Below, one piece after another: positions 6,341 through 12,585 of a DNA stretch of 12,585 nt (its first letter is position 1; every line of letters begins with the position of its first letter). The translations under genes and the position numbers were made by a program. The DNA comes from Oscillibacter sp. UBA6647 (GTDB taxonomy: Bacteria; Bacillota; Clostridia; Oscillospirales; Oscillospiraceae): the NCBI GenBank assembly GCA_002455655.1, contig DKLF01000075.1:1-12585 (forward strand), given 5' to 3'. A model generated the notes under the pieces. It was not told where the DNA came from and searched no databases. It saw only the letters and a program-made list of their open reading frames with translations.

Positions 6341-6370
6341 TTGTATCCCCACTAAAGTAAAAAATAGATT
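6341..6370 (+). promoter_or_regulatory. Weak candidate promoter for the lipoprotein gene
   Basis: TTGTAT (6341-6346), 18 bases, then TAGATT (6365-6370): both hexamers are poor. It is the best match I see between the second terminator and the lipoprotein gene. A TTTTGGCGGA half-site (6374-6383) lies just downstream and recurs in the palindrome nearer the gene. An alternative -10 could lie in TGTGATACAT near 6418-6427. Confidence 0.22.
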
Positions 6371-6446
6371 GTTTTTTGGCGGAAAACTGGAAAAATCAGT
6401 GGATTTTTTCCCATAGATGTGATACATTTGAACCACAAAGGGAAAT

Positions 6447-6467
6447 TTTGGCGGACCGTCCGCCAAA
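6447..6467. promoter_or_regulatory. 21-bp perfect palindrome before the lipoprotein gene, possible operator
   Basis: TTTGGCGGAC, a single C, then GTCCGCCAAA: two perfect 10-base arms. It lies just upstream of the ribosome binding site at 6476-6485. The half-site TTTTGGCGGA also occurs 72 bases earlier (6374-6383). A repeated half-site plus a full palindrome is typical of a repressor operator. As RNA it could instead fold into a 9-bp stem with a CCG loop near the 5' end of the mRNA. It matches no operator I know. Confidence 0.45.
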
Positions 6468-6493
6468 CCCGCGGAAGGGAGAGGAACGCCTGT

Positions 6494-7162
6494 ATGAACG
6501 CAAAGAAATATGCTGCGCTGTTTTTGTCCGCCGCGCTCCTGACCGGCTGTGGTGATTTGGCGGGGGTGGCTGTTTTTCCTGCCGTTTCCAGCGGAGAACC
6601 GGCGGAGACTGTGGCTGCTTCGCCCCAGGAGGATGCCGCCGGGTCCACGGAAATGATGAACGCGGCGGAAACCACAGGCAGCGCCCGGGAGATGACGGAG
6701 GAGGAGGTCCTTGCCGCCTATGACCGGGCCGTGGCCGCGTACGAGTGGTTTGAGCTGAATCCCCTGCCCTGCGTGGGTCCCATGCGGCAGGAAAACGGGG
6801 TAAACTATCAGCGGGTGGAATACGCCGGACTATACACGCTGAACGATTTGGAGACCTATCTGGAAAGCCTTTTTTCAGAGAATGTGATTGCCCGCCTTCT
6901 GGACCGGGAAACGCCCGCTCCGCGTTATCGGGATATTGACGGTGCGCTGTACGCCCGCCCTGACGGCCGCCCGGCGGACACCGGAAAGGGCGCCGCCACC
7001 GCCGCTGTGGAGCGGGAGGAGGATGGGTCTTACCTGATCAATGTGACGGTGGACTTGCTGGACAGAGATCAGACCACGGTCACCGGTGCGGAATTTTATG
7101 CGTTCCCCTATCGGGAGTTGAACGGCCGCTGGGTATTTGCGGATTTTGCGCTGGTATATTAA
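6494..7162 (+). CDS. Secreted lipoprotein, IseA-like DL-endopeptidase inhibitor family (tentative)
   Basis: The 222-aa protein starts with a short lipoprotein signal peptide (MNAKKYAALFLSAALLTGC); the lipobox LTGC puts the lipidated Cys at residue 19. A low-complexity linker of Ala, Glu, Ser and Thr (about 30-68) leads to a globular domain with AAYEWFELNPLPC (81-93), NGVNYQRVEY (101-110), LNDLETYLESLFSE (116-129), YRDIDGALYARPDG (145-158) and a terminal GRWVFADFALVY. This pattern recalls IseA-type proteins, which in Bacillus bind and inhibit NlpC/P60 cell-wall endopeptidases. The match is from memory of the family and is moderate. The ATG at 6494 was chosen because GGGAGAGG precedes it and it opens the signal peptide. 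It stands alone between terminators. Confidence 0.8.
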   Translation: MNAKKYAALFLSAALLTGCGDLAGVAVFPAVSSGEPAETVAASPQEDAAGSTEMMNAAETTGSAREMTEEEVLAAYDRAVAAYEWFELNPLPCVGPMRQENGVNYQRVEYAGLYTLNDLETYLESLFSENVIARLLDRETPAPRYRDIDGALYARPDGRPADTGKGAATAAVEREEDGSYLINVTVDLLDRDQTTVTGAEFYAFPYRELNGRWVFADFALVY

Positions 7163-7205
7163 GCCCCTCCTCGGCGCGGCCTCTGCAGGATATTAAAAAA
7201 ACAAT

Positions 7206-7245
7206 GAGAGACAGGCTCCCAGAGAGCTTGTCTCTCTACATTTTT
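7206..7245 (+). terminator. Intrinsic terminator after the lipoprotein gene
   Basis: GAGAGACAGGCTC (7206-7218) pairs with GAGCTTGTCTCTC (7224-7236), 13 bp with one G-U pair and a 5-base loop. TTTTT follows after a short TACA gap. An A-run just before the stem would give a T-run on the other strand, so it could act in both directions, but no minus-strand gene needs it. Confidence 0.65.
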
Positions 7246-7312
7246 GGAGGCAAAGCTGAATATTGATAAAAAAACAGGGAAGATTTCGTGCAAATGCATA
7301 GGTAATACTATC

Positions 7313-7340
7313 TTGTAAAAAATTTTCCGTATGTTAAAAT
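7313..7340 (+). promoter_or_regulatory. Promoter of hppA
   Basis: TTGTAA (7313-7318), a 16-base spacer ending in TGT, then TAAAAT (7335-7340), that is, an extended -10. The start would be near 7347, giving a leader of about 50 bases with the ribosome binding site at 7381-7391. Confidence 0.6.
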
Positions 7341-7398
7341 GTATGCGACGTAAAAAATAGCTAACAAATTACGGCATGAAGAGGAGTGGAGAAAACCT

Positions 7399-9480
7399 AT
7401 GGAAAACATGTTCTGGATCGGCTTTGTCGGCTTTGCGCTTGCACTTGGCTTTGCCTGGGTGCAAAAGAAGAAGGTCATGAGCTACTCCGAGGGAACGGAG
7501 AAAATGCAGAAAATTGCGGCTGCTATCCGGGAGGGCGCCAACGCCTATTTGAAGCACCAGTATGCCACCGTGGCAAAGGTCTTTGCCGTGGTGTTTGTCA
7601 TTTTGCTGGTGATGGCCTTCGCTTCCGGCGGAGAAATGCTCTCGAAGTTCACGCCGTTTGCTTTCCTCACCGGCGGCATCTGGTCTATGCTGGCGGGCTT
7701 TATCGGCATGAAAATTGCCACCAACGCCAACGCCCGCACGGCACAGGCCGCATCCGAGAGCCTGAATAAGGGCCTGCGGGTGGCGTTCTCCTCCGGCTCG
7801 GTCATGGGCTTCACCGTCGTGGGCCTTGGTATGCTGGATATCTCCACGTGGTACTTTTTGCTGCACGGCCTGTTCGGCATCACCGATGCGGGCCAGCTTG
7901 CCAACATCATGGTGATGAATGGCATGGGTGCTTCCTTTATGGCTCTGTTTGCCCGTGTGGGCGGCGGAATCTACACCAAGGCAGCCGACGTGGGCGCGGA
8001 TCTGGTGGGTAAGGTTGAGGCCGGTATCCCCGAGGACGATCCCCGCAACCCCGCCACCATCGCCGACAACGTGGGAGACAACGTGGGCGACGTGGCCGGT
8101 ATGGGCGCAGACCTGTACGAGAGCTATGTCGGTTCCATTCTGGCGTCCTTCGCCCTGTCCGCCGTGGCCGGATATGGCTATGCGGGCATGCTGCTGCCCA
8201 TGCTGATTGCGGTGTGCGGCATCGTGTGCTCCATTATCGGTTCCTTTTTCGTCAAGACGAAGGAGGATGCCACCCAGATGTCCCTCCTGCGCTCTCTGCG
8301 CACCGGTACATATCTTGCCGCTGTGCTCTCCGCCGTGCTGGCCGCGCCGCTGACGCTTTACACCGTCGGCAACTGGGGCGTGTATGTGGCCATTCTCTGC
8401 GGGCTGGTGGGCGGCTGTGCCATCGGCTATTTTACGGAATACTATACCTCCGACACCTATAAGCCCACCCAAAAGCTGGCGGCTTCCTCCGAAACCGGCT
8501 CCGCTACCGTCATTATCGGCGGCCTTTCTCTGGGCATGCGCTCCACAGCGGCCTCCATTCTCATCGTGGCTGCCGCGGTGGTCATCAGCTTCTTTGCCGC
8601 CGGCAGCGGCGACTTTGCAAAGGGCCTGTACGGCATTGGCATCGCCGCAGTGGGCATGCTGTCCACGCTGGGCATCACGCTGGCGACGGACGCTTACGGC
8701 CCCGTGGCCGACAACGCAGGCGGCATCGCCGAGATGGCGGGCCTGCCCGAAGAGGTGCGGGAGCGGACCGACGCGCTGGATTCTCTGGGCAACACCACCG
8801 CCGCCACCGGCAAGGGCTTTGCCATCGGCTCCGCCTCTCTCACCGCGCTGGCTTTGCTGGTGTCCTATGTGAACATCGTGGAGCAAAAGGGATTTACCAT
8901 GGACCTGTCCATCACCAGCCCCACGGTGCTGGTGGGCCTGTTTATCGGCGCGATGCTGACCTTTGTGTTCTCCGCGTTCACTATGAGCGCCGTGCAGACC
9001 GCCGCACAGTCCATCGTGATGGAGGTTCGCCGCCAGTTCCGGGAGATTGCCGGAATTATGGAGGGGAAATGCGACCCGGATTACGCCTCCTGCGTAAGCC
9101 TTTGCACCAGGGGCGCCCTGCGGGAAATGGTGGCTCCGGCCCTGCTCGCCATTATTGTCCCCATTCTGACCGGCCTGATTCTGGGGCCTGAGGGCGTGGT
9201 GGGCCTGCTTGGCGGCGTGTCCGTCACGGGCTTTGCTATGGCGGTGTTTATGTCCAACGCCGGCGGAGCATGGGACAACGCCAAGAAGTACATCGAGTCC
9301 GGCCACCACGGCGGAAAGGGCTCCGACTGCCACAAGGCCGCCGTTGTGGGCGATACCGTGGGCGATCCCTTCAAAGACACCTCCGGACCGTCCCTGAACA
9401 TTCTCATCAAGCTTTGCTCCACCGTATCCATCGTGTTTTCCGGTTTGATTATCGGGTTCAACCTGATGGGGATGCTGTAA
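7399..9480 (+). CDS. hppA: K+-dependent, probably Na+-pumping membrane pyrophosphatase
   Basis: The 693-aa integral membrane protein couples pyrophosphate hydrolysis to ion export. The family has about 16 membrane helices, and hydrophobic segments run throughout. Substrate and Mg-binding stretches are intact: DVGADLVGKVE (197-207), EDDPRNPATIADNVGDNVGD (from 212), and at the C-terminus GDPFKDTSGPSLNILIK (655-671). GNTTAATGKG (464-473) has Ala468 and Gly471 where K+-independent enzymes have Lys and Thr, so K+ dependence is expected. DLYES (238-242) carries Glu241 at the position typical of Na+-transporting forms such as that of Thermotoga maritima, rather than one turn further as in plant H+ pumps. 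Ion choice remains an inference, since some relatives pump both Na+ and H+. The gene has its own promoter and terminator. GGAG before the ATG supports the start. Confidence 0.97.
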   Translation: MENMFWIGFVGFALALGFAWVQKKKVMSYSEGTEKMQKIAAAIREGANAYLKHQYATVAKVFAVVFVILLVMAFASGGEMLSKFTPFAFLTGGIWSMLAGFIGMKIATNANARTAQAASESLNKGLRVAFSSGSVMGFTVVGLGMLDISTWYFLLHGLFGITDAGQLANIMVMNGMGASFMALFARVGGGIYTKAADVGADLVGKVEAGIPEDDPRNPATIADNVGDNVGDVAGMGADLYESYVGSILASFALSAVAGYGYAGMLLPMLIAVCGIVCSIIGSFFVKTKEDATQMSLLRSLRTGTYLAAVLSAVLAAPLTLYTVGNWGVYVAILCGLVGGCAIGYFTEYYTSDTYKPTQKLAASSETGSATVIIGGLSLGMRSTAASILIVAAAVVISFFAAGSGDFAKGLYGIGIAAVGMLSTLGITLATDAYGPVADNAGGIAEMAGLPEEVRERTDALDSLGNTTAATGKGFAIGSASLTALALLVSYVNIVEQKGFTMDLSITSPTVLVGLFIGAMLTFVFSAFTMSAVQTAAQSIVMEVRRQFREIAGIMEGKCDPDYASCVSLCTRGALREMVAPALLAIIVPILTGLILGPEGVVGLLGGVSVTGFAMAVFMSNAGGAWDNAKKYIESGHHGGKGSDCHKAAVVGDTVGDPFKDTSGPSLNILIKLCSTVSIVFSGLIIGFNLMGML

Positions 9481-9494
9481 GTCGTACTATTAAG

Positions 9495-9532
9495 AAACGC
9501 CCCGCCGAGGCATGGCCCCGGCGGGGCGTTTT
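9495..9532 (+). terminator. Intrinsic terminator of hppA
   Basis: AAACGCCCCGCC (9495-9506) pairs with GGCGGGGCGTTT (9520-9531), 12 bp with a loop of about 13 bases, ending in TTTT. It begins 14 bases after the hppA stop. Confidence 0.85.
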
Positions 9533-9540
9533 GTGTGCCT

Positions 9541-9740
9541 GAACCGTTTTTTGCCGCCTGTCCATTTTTTTCTGGCATGGGACAGGAACTCTGCGGAGGA
9601 AGTGAACTTTTGCGGAGCCGAAGCTTCGTGATTGGGTCTTTGTGCCTTTTTTGCCGCTGGGCTTGCCCCGGCGGCAAAAAAAGCGTATGATAAAGAACGG
9701 CCCCTCCAAGAGGCCTCTTTAAGCATTTTGAGGTGATACT
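9541..9740. repeat. Repeat-rich spacer with a long T/A-ended inverted repeat
   Basis: This gap before the patatin gene holds several repeats. TTTTTTGCCGC occurs at 9547-9557 and again, exactly 100 bases on, at 9647-9657. The second copy opens a 15-bp hairpin (9647-9661 with 9667-9681, one G-U pair, 5-base loop) ending in AAAAAA. CCTGTCC (9557-9563) pairs with GGACAGG near 9580. CGAAGCTTCG (9620-9629) and AAGAGGCCTCTT (9708-9719) are short palindromes. The big hairpin has U at its 5' side and A at its 3' side, the reverse of a terminator. Reading frames crossing here on the minus strand lack a credible start or composition. It may be a dispersed intergenic repeat or an RNA element. Confidence 0.45.
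9663..9691 (+). promoter_or_regulatory. Candidate promoter for the patatin-like gene
   Basis: TTGCCC (9663-9668), a 17-base spacer, then TATGAT (9686-9691). The -35 falls in the loop and 3' arm of the long inverted repeat, so the repeat could influence expression. A 12-bp palindrome AAGAGGCCTCTT follows at 9708-9719, before the ribosome binding site. Confidence 0.45.
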
Positions 9741-10595
9741 ATGAAATCAGGAATTGTGATGGAGGGCGGCGCGCTGCGCACCGTTTTTTCCACCGGCGTG
9801 TGCGATGCGCTGCTGGACGCGGGGTTGATGCCGGACTATTTCATCGGCGTGTCCGCCGGGGCGGCCTACGGAGTGAGTTATCTCTCGCGGCAGAAATGGA
9901 GAAATTTGAATATTCTCTGTCACTACGCCAATGATAAACGGTATATGGGTGTGAAAAACTTGCTCAATCCCAGCAATCGGTGCTATTTTGGGCTGAAGTT
10001 TTCTTATGAGGAGATTCCTAACCGGTACATTCCCTTTGACTACGGGACGTTTGCTGCTTACCCCGGCGAGGCCGAGGCGGTTTTGACAAATCTTGACACG
10101 GGAAAGGCAGACTATCTCCCCATTCCCCGAAACAGTGTGCAGTCTGCCGTTTTAAAGGCCACCTGCGCCATGCCCCTGCTGTTCCCCGTCTTTCACATTG
10201 GCGGACAGCCTTATCTGGACGGAGGATGCGCTGACCCTATTCCCTGGCAGAGGGCGCTGGACAAGGGCTGTGACCGCATTCTGGTGGTGCTGACCCGGGA
10301 ACGGTCTTATGTCCGCAAGCCGGAAAAGTCCGACAGTCTGATTCGGCGGCATTACCGGCATTATCCTAAGTTTCTCGAAACCATGGATTGGCGGGCGGAC
10401 GCGTACAATGAAAACCGGGAGCGTCTGTTTGCGCTGGAGAGGGCGGGGCGGGCCATGGTGATTGCCCCGGCGACCACAGAGGGTTATTCCCGCACGGAGA
10501 GAGACACAGAAAAAATCCGTGCCCTGTGGCAGGACGGCTATTTCCAGGGCCGCGCGGCTGTGCCGGGTCTGGCGGAATTCTGGGGCGGAGCGTGA
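9741..10595 (+). CDS. Patatin-like phospholipase family protein
   Basis: The 284-aa protein has the Ser-Asp dyad of patatin-type lipid acyl hydrolases: an oxyanion-hole segment EGGALR (residues 8-13; GGGxR is more usual), the nucleophile elbow GVSAG with Ser38, and the catalytic Asp160 in LDGG (159-162) followed by DPIPW. Further marks shared with the YjjU/RssA-type bacterial group are DKRYMGVKNLL, IPFDYGTF, VLTNLDTG and ILVVLTRE. No signal peptide or membrane helix is seen, so it is probably a cytoplasmic enzyme acting on membrane phospholipids or other acyl esters; the substrate is unknown. GAGGTGA lies just before the ATG. It is not in an operon with its neighbours, since a terminator precedes it and a separate promoter follows. 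A weak hairpin at 9692-9720 could attenuate its expression. Confidence 0.92.
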   Translation: MKSGIVMEGGALRTVFSTGVCDALLDAGLMPDYFIGVSAGAAYGVSYLSRQKWRNLNILCHYANDKRYMGVKNLLNPSNRCYFGLKFSYEEIPNRYIPFDYGTFAAYPGEAEAVLTNLDTGKADYLPIPRNSVQSAVLKATCAMPLLFPVFHIGGQPYLDGGCADPIPWQRALDKGCDRILVVLTRERSYVRKPEKSDSLIRRHYRHYPKFLETMDWRADAYNENRERLFALERAGRAMVIAPATTEGYSRTERDTEKIRALWQDGYFQGRAAVPGLAEFWGGA

Positions 10596-10608
10596 CCTGC
10601 GGGAAATT

Positions 10609-10625
10609 TTTATAAGGAATTTATA
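10609..10625 (+). promoter_or_regulatory. TTTATA direct repeat with 11-bp phase, possible regulator site
   Basis: TTTATA occurs at 10609-10614 and 10620-10625, five bases apart, so both face the same side of the helix. It lies about 45-60 bases before the predicted start of the Na/Pi transporter mRNA. The arrangement resembles Gram-positive PhoP boxes (TTAACA-like hexamers spaced 11 bp), but each hexamer deviates from that consensus. Confidence 0.25.
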
Positions 10626-10634
10626 CCGAGGGGC

Positions 10635-10663
10635 TTCCTATCGTGACAAATTTTTTATATAAT
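10635..10663 (+). promoter_or_regulatory. Promoter of the Na/Pi cotransporter gene
   Basis: A perfect TATAAT (10658-10663) with a weak -35 TTCCTA (10635-10640) 17 bases upstream. The weak -35 would suit an activator-dependent promoter. The leader of about 90 bases contains an ACAGA/TCTGT hairpin with a flanking GCGGG/CCCGC pairing (10709-10735), just before the ribosome binding site. Confidence 0.55.
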
Positions 10664-10758
10664 AACCTTACGCGACTTTTTACGGGCTGCGTTTACATAC
10701 GAAATGCGGCGGGGAAACAGACGAGTCTGTCCCGCGAACGACAAAGGAGAACCGTTTG

Positions 10759-12546
10759 ATGGACATTTTTTCCGTCTTCACCCTCTGCGGAGGTCTGGCC
10801 TTTTTCCTCTTTGGCATGAACATCATGTCCAACAGCCTTGAGAAAATGGCAGGCGGCAAGCTTGAGCGAACGCTCAAGCGCATGACCTCCAATCCGATGA
10901 AGAGCTTGCTGCTGGGCGCAGGCATCACCATTGCAATTCAATCCTCCTCCGCCATGACGGTGATGCTGGTGGGGCTGGTGAACTCCGGCGTGATGGAGCT
11001 TGGGCAAACCGTGGGCGTGATCATGGGCAGCAATATCGGAACCACGCTGACCGCATGGATTCTCTCCCTCAGCGGAATCGAGAGCGAAAACGTATGGGTA
11101 AACCTGATCAAGCCGGAGAGCTTTGCGCCGCTGGTTGCGCTGGCGGGAATTTTACTCATCATGGTTTCCAAAAAACAGAGACGGCGGGACATCGGCCGTA
11201 TTTTTATGGGTTTTTCCATTTTGATGTACGGTATGGAGCTGATGGCAGCTTCTGTCAGTCCACTGAAGGACATGCCCGAATTTTCCAGCATTCTCACCGC
11301 GTTCAATAATCCCATGCTGGGCGTTCTGGTGGGCGCGGTGGTGACCGGTGTCATCCAATCCTCCGCCGCATCCGTGGGTATTTTGCAGGCGCTGGCCATC
11401 ACTGGGTCTATTACCTACGGCATGGCCATCCCTGTCATCATGGGCCAGAACATCGGCACCTGTGTCACCGCGATCCTCAGCTCCATCGGCGTGAGCCGCA
11501 ACGCAAAGCGGGTGGCGGCGGTCCACATTTCCTTTAACATCATCGGAACCGTCATTTGCCTGATTTTACTTTACGGCGTGGGAAGCGTGGTAGACCTATC
11601 GTTTATGAACGAAACGGCGGGTGCGGTCAGCATTGCCTTGTGCCACACCATTTTTAACGTCTTTACCACCCTTATTCTGCTCCCCGCCTCCAAGCAGCTT
11701 GAAAAGCTGGCATGCGTGCTGGTTAAGACGGATACGAAAAAGGACCAGTTCGCGTTTCTCGACCCCCTGCTGTTGCGTACCCCAGGCGTGGCCATCAATG
11801 AGTCTGTGTCTATGGTGGGAGAAATGTCAAAGGTTGCCCGGGAAAACGTTTTGTTGGCTATGGAGCAGTTGGAAAGCTATTCCTCCTCCCGGGAAGCGAA
11901 GATTTTGGAAAACGAGGACAAGCTGGATATTTACGAGGACCGTCTGGGTGATTATCTGGTTCAGATTTCCCGTCACGGACTTTCAGGGGAGAGCAGCCGT
12001 CAGGTAAGCCGGCTTCTCCACTCTATCGGGGACTTTGAGCGCATGGGCGACCACGCGCTGAACGTACAGGAGTCGGCGCAGGAGCTGCACGACAAGCAGT
12101 TGGAATTTTCCGACGCCGCCCGGCGGGAGCTGAGTGTCCTCAAGGGTGCGCTGGAGGACATTATGGATCAGGCCATGGGCTGCTTTGCAAGCAACGACCC
12201 GGAGGCTGCCGTCCGCGTGGAGCCGCTGGAGGAGACGATTGACCGGCTGATTGAGGAAATCCGCCTGCGGCACATTGACCGTCTGCAATGTGGGGCGTGC
12301 ACCATCCAGTTGGGTTTTGTGCTCAATGACCTTTTGACCAACTTCGAGCGTATTTCCGACCATTGCTCCAACATCGCCGTCTCTGTCATTGAAATGAGCC
12401 GCCGGGACGTGGACGCCCATACGTATCTGCACAACATTAAGCACGACAGCAACTTCGTCCGGGATTTGCAGATAGACATGAGCCGTTATACGCTGCCTGC
12501 GGTGGAGAGAGGCCCCTCCGGCGAGGATAAGGAGTGCATGATCTAA
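10759..12546 (+). CDS. Na/Pi cotransporter family protein with C-terminal PhoU-like domain
   Basis: The 595-aa protein has a membrane half and a cytoplasmic half. Residues 1 to about 315 carry several hydrophobic segments with the two inverted family repeats: IQSSSAMTV (60-68) with GSNIGTT (90-96), and IQSSAASVG (199-207) with GQNIGTC (229-235). The repeated QSS motifs are the hallmark of NptA/SLC34-type sodium-phosphate cotransporters. Residues from about 345 to 560 form PhoU-like helical bundles with the metal-site patterns FERMGDH (426-432) and FERISDH (529-535). This fusion is common in Firmicutes. The role is uptake or export of phosphate with Na+, possibly gated by the PhoU part. The ATG at 10759 has AAAGGAGA 8 bases upstream and is preferred to the TTG before it. 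The 39 bases after the stop show no clear terminator before the window ends. Confidence 0.95.
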   Translation: MDIFSVFTLCGGLAFFLFGMNIMSNSLEKMAGGKLERTLKRMTSNPMKSLLLGAGITIAIQSSSAMTVMLVGLVNSGVMELGQTVGVIMGSNIGTTLTAWILSLSGIESENVWVNLIKPESFAPLVALAGILLIMVSKKQRRRDIGRIFMGFSILMYGMELMAASVSPLKDMPEFSSILTAFNNPMLGVLVGAVVTGVIQSSAASVGILQALAITGSITYGMAIPVIMGQNIGTCVTAILSSIGVSRNAKRVAAVHISFNIIGTVICLILLYGVGSVVDLSFMNETAGAVSIALCHTIFNVFTTLILLPASKQLEKLACVLVKTDTKKDQFAFLDPLLLRTPGVAINESVSMVGEMSKVARENVLLAMEQLESYSSSREAKILENEDKLDIYEDRLGDYLVQISRHGLSGESSRQVSRLLHSIGDFERMGDHALNVQESAQELHDKQLEFSDAARRELSVLKGALEDIMDQAMGCFASNDPEAAVRVEPLEETIDRLIEEIRLRHIDRLQCGACTIQLGFVLNDLLTNFERISDHCSNIAVSVIEMSRRDVDAHTYLHNIKHDSNFVRDLQIDMSRYTLPAVERGPSGEDKECMI

Positions 12547-12585
12547 GAGTTCCGTTTTGCACGAATGTAAAGAGCAAAAAGCGCG

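Noticed and set aside
6163..6360. 65-codon plus-strand frame between micro-gene and lipoprotein
   Set aside because: It starts inside the first terminator stem and runs through the second terminator; no ribosome binding site.
7369..9333. 654-codon open frame on the minus strand opposite hppA
   Set aside because: It is fully antisense to a clear membrane pyrophosphatase, rich in His, Gly, Gln and Ala with no recognisable domain or ribosome binding site. It arises from the codon bias of the GC-rich gene on the other strand.
9081..9677. Minus-strand frames crossing the hppA end and the following spacer (also 9490-9726)
   Set aside because: They run through the hppA terminator, have Pro/Arg/Lys-rich composition and no domain. 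The sequence is better explained as a repeat-rich spacer, though a recurrent element may be hidden there.
9692..9720. AAAGA..TCTTT hairpin before the patatin gene as a terminator
   Set aside because: The stem is broken by mismatches and bulges and the T-run is short; it follows the candidate promoter, so at most it is a weak attenuator.

Overview
The window is about 12.6 kb of bacterial chromosome with moderately high GC, intact closely spaced genes, strong AGGAGG-type ribosome binding sites and intrinsic terminators. The protein set is a MurT/GatD-type pair, a K+-dependent membrane pyrophosphatase, an IseA-like lipoprotein and a Na/Pi cotransporter fused to PhoU. It suggests a Gram-positive anaerobe of the Clostridia, probably near the Oscillospiraceae. 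That placement is inferred from protein character, not from a marker gene. No tRNA, rRNA, CRISPR array, transposase or phage gene was seen.

Left part (1-5800), all on the minus strand, in transcription order: a membrane-anchored metallophosphoesterase (5646-4795) with a structured leader and an extended -10 promoter; mnmG for tRNA wobble-uridine modification (4757-2892); a cyclase-family metal hydrolase (2799-2125); a MurT-like ligase (2128-794); and a GatD-like amidotransferase (794-51). The last three overlap by 1 to 4 bases and are surely co-transcribed. A 20-base perfect palindrome at the window edge probably begins their terminator. The MurT/GatD pair looks non-canonical. GatD keeps its nucleophile Cys92 but has Thr190 where the catalytic His is expected, and MurT has lost the usual ADGxD-type stretch that supplies the Asp of the shared triad.

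Middle (5800-6500): an AT-rich divergent region, then a complete miniature transcription unit. It has a TTGCAT/TATAAT promoter, an AGGAGG site, a 27-codon ORF (6050-6133) and a terminator. The peptide has an FDLDDL segment and a C-terminal P-S-D-R that recall class I lanthipeptide leaders, but there is no core peptide. A second terminator and a 21-bp palindrome precede the next gene.

Right part (6494-12585), all on the plus strand, each gene apparently with its own control: an IseA-like lipoprotein; hppA, a sodium-type K+-dependent membrane pyrophosphatase; a 200-bp spacer with a long inverted repeat; a patatin-like phospholipase; and a Na/Pi cotransporter with a C-terminal PhoU-like domain. 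The genes serve mostly envelope and ion or phosphate physiology. The most unusual items are the altered MurT/GatD/hydrolase operon and the isolated micro-gene.
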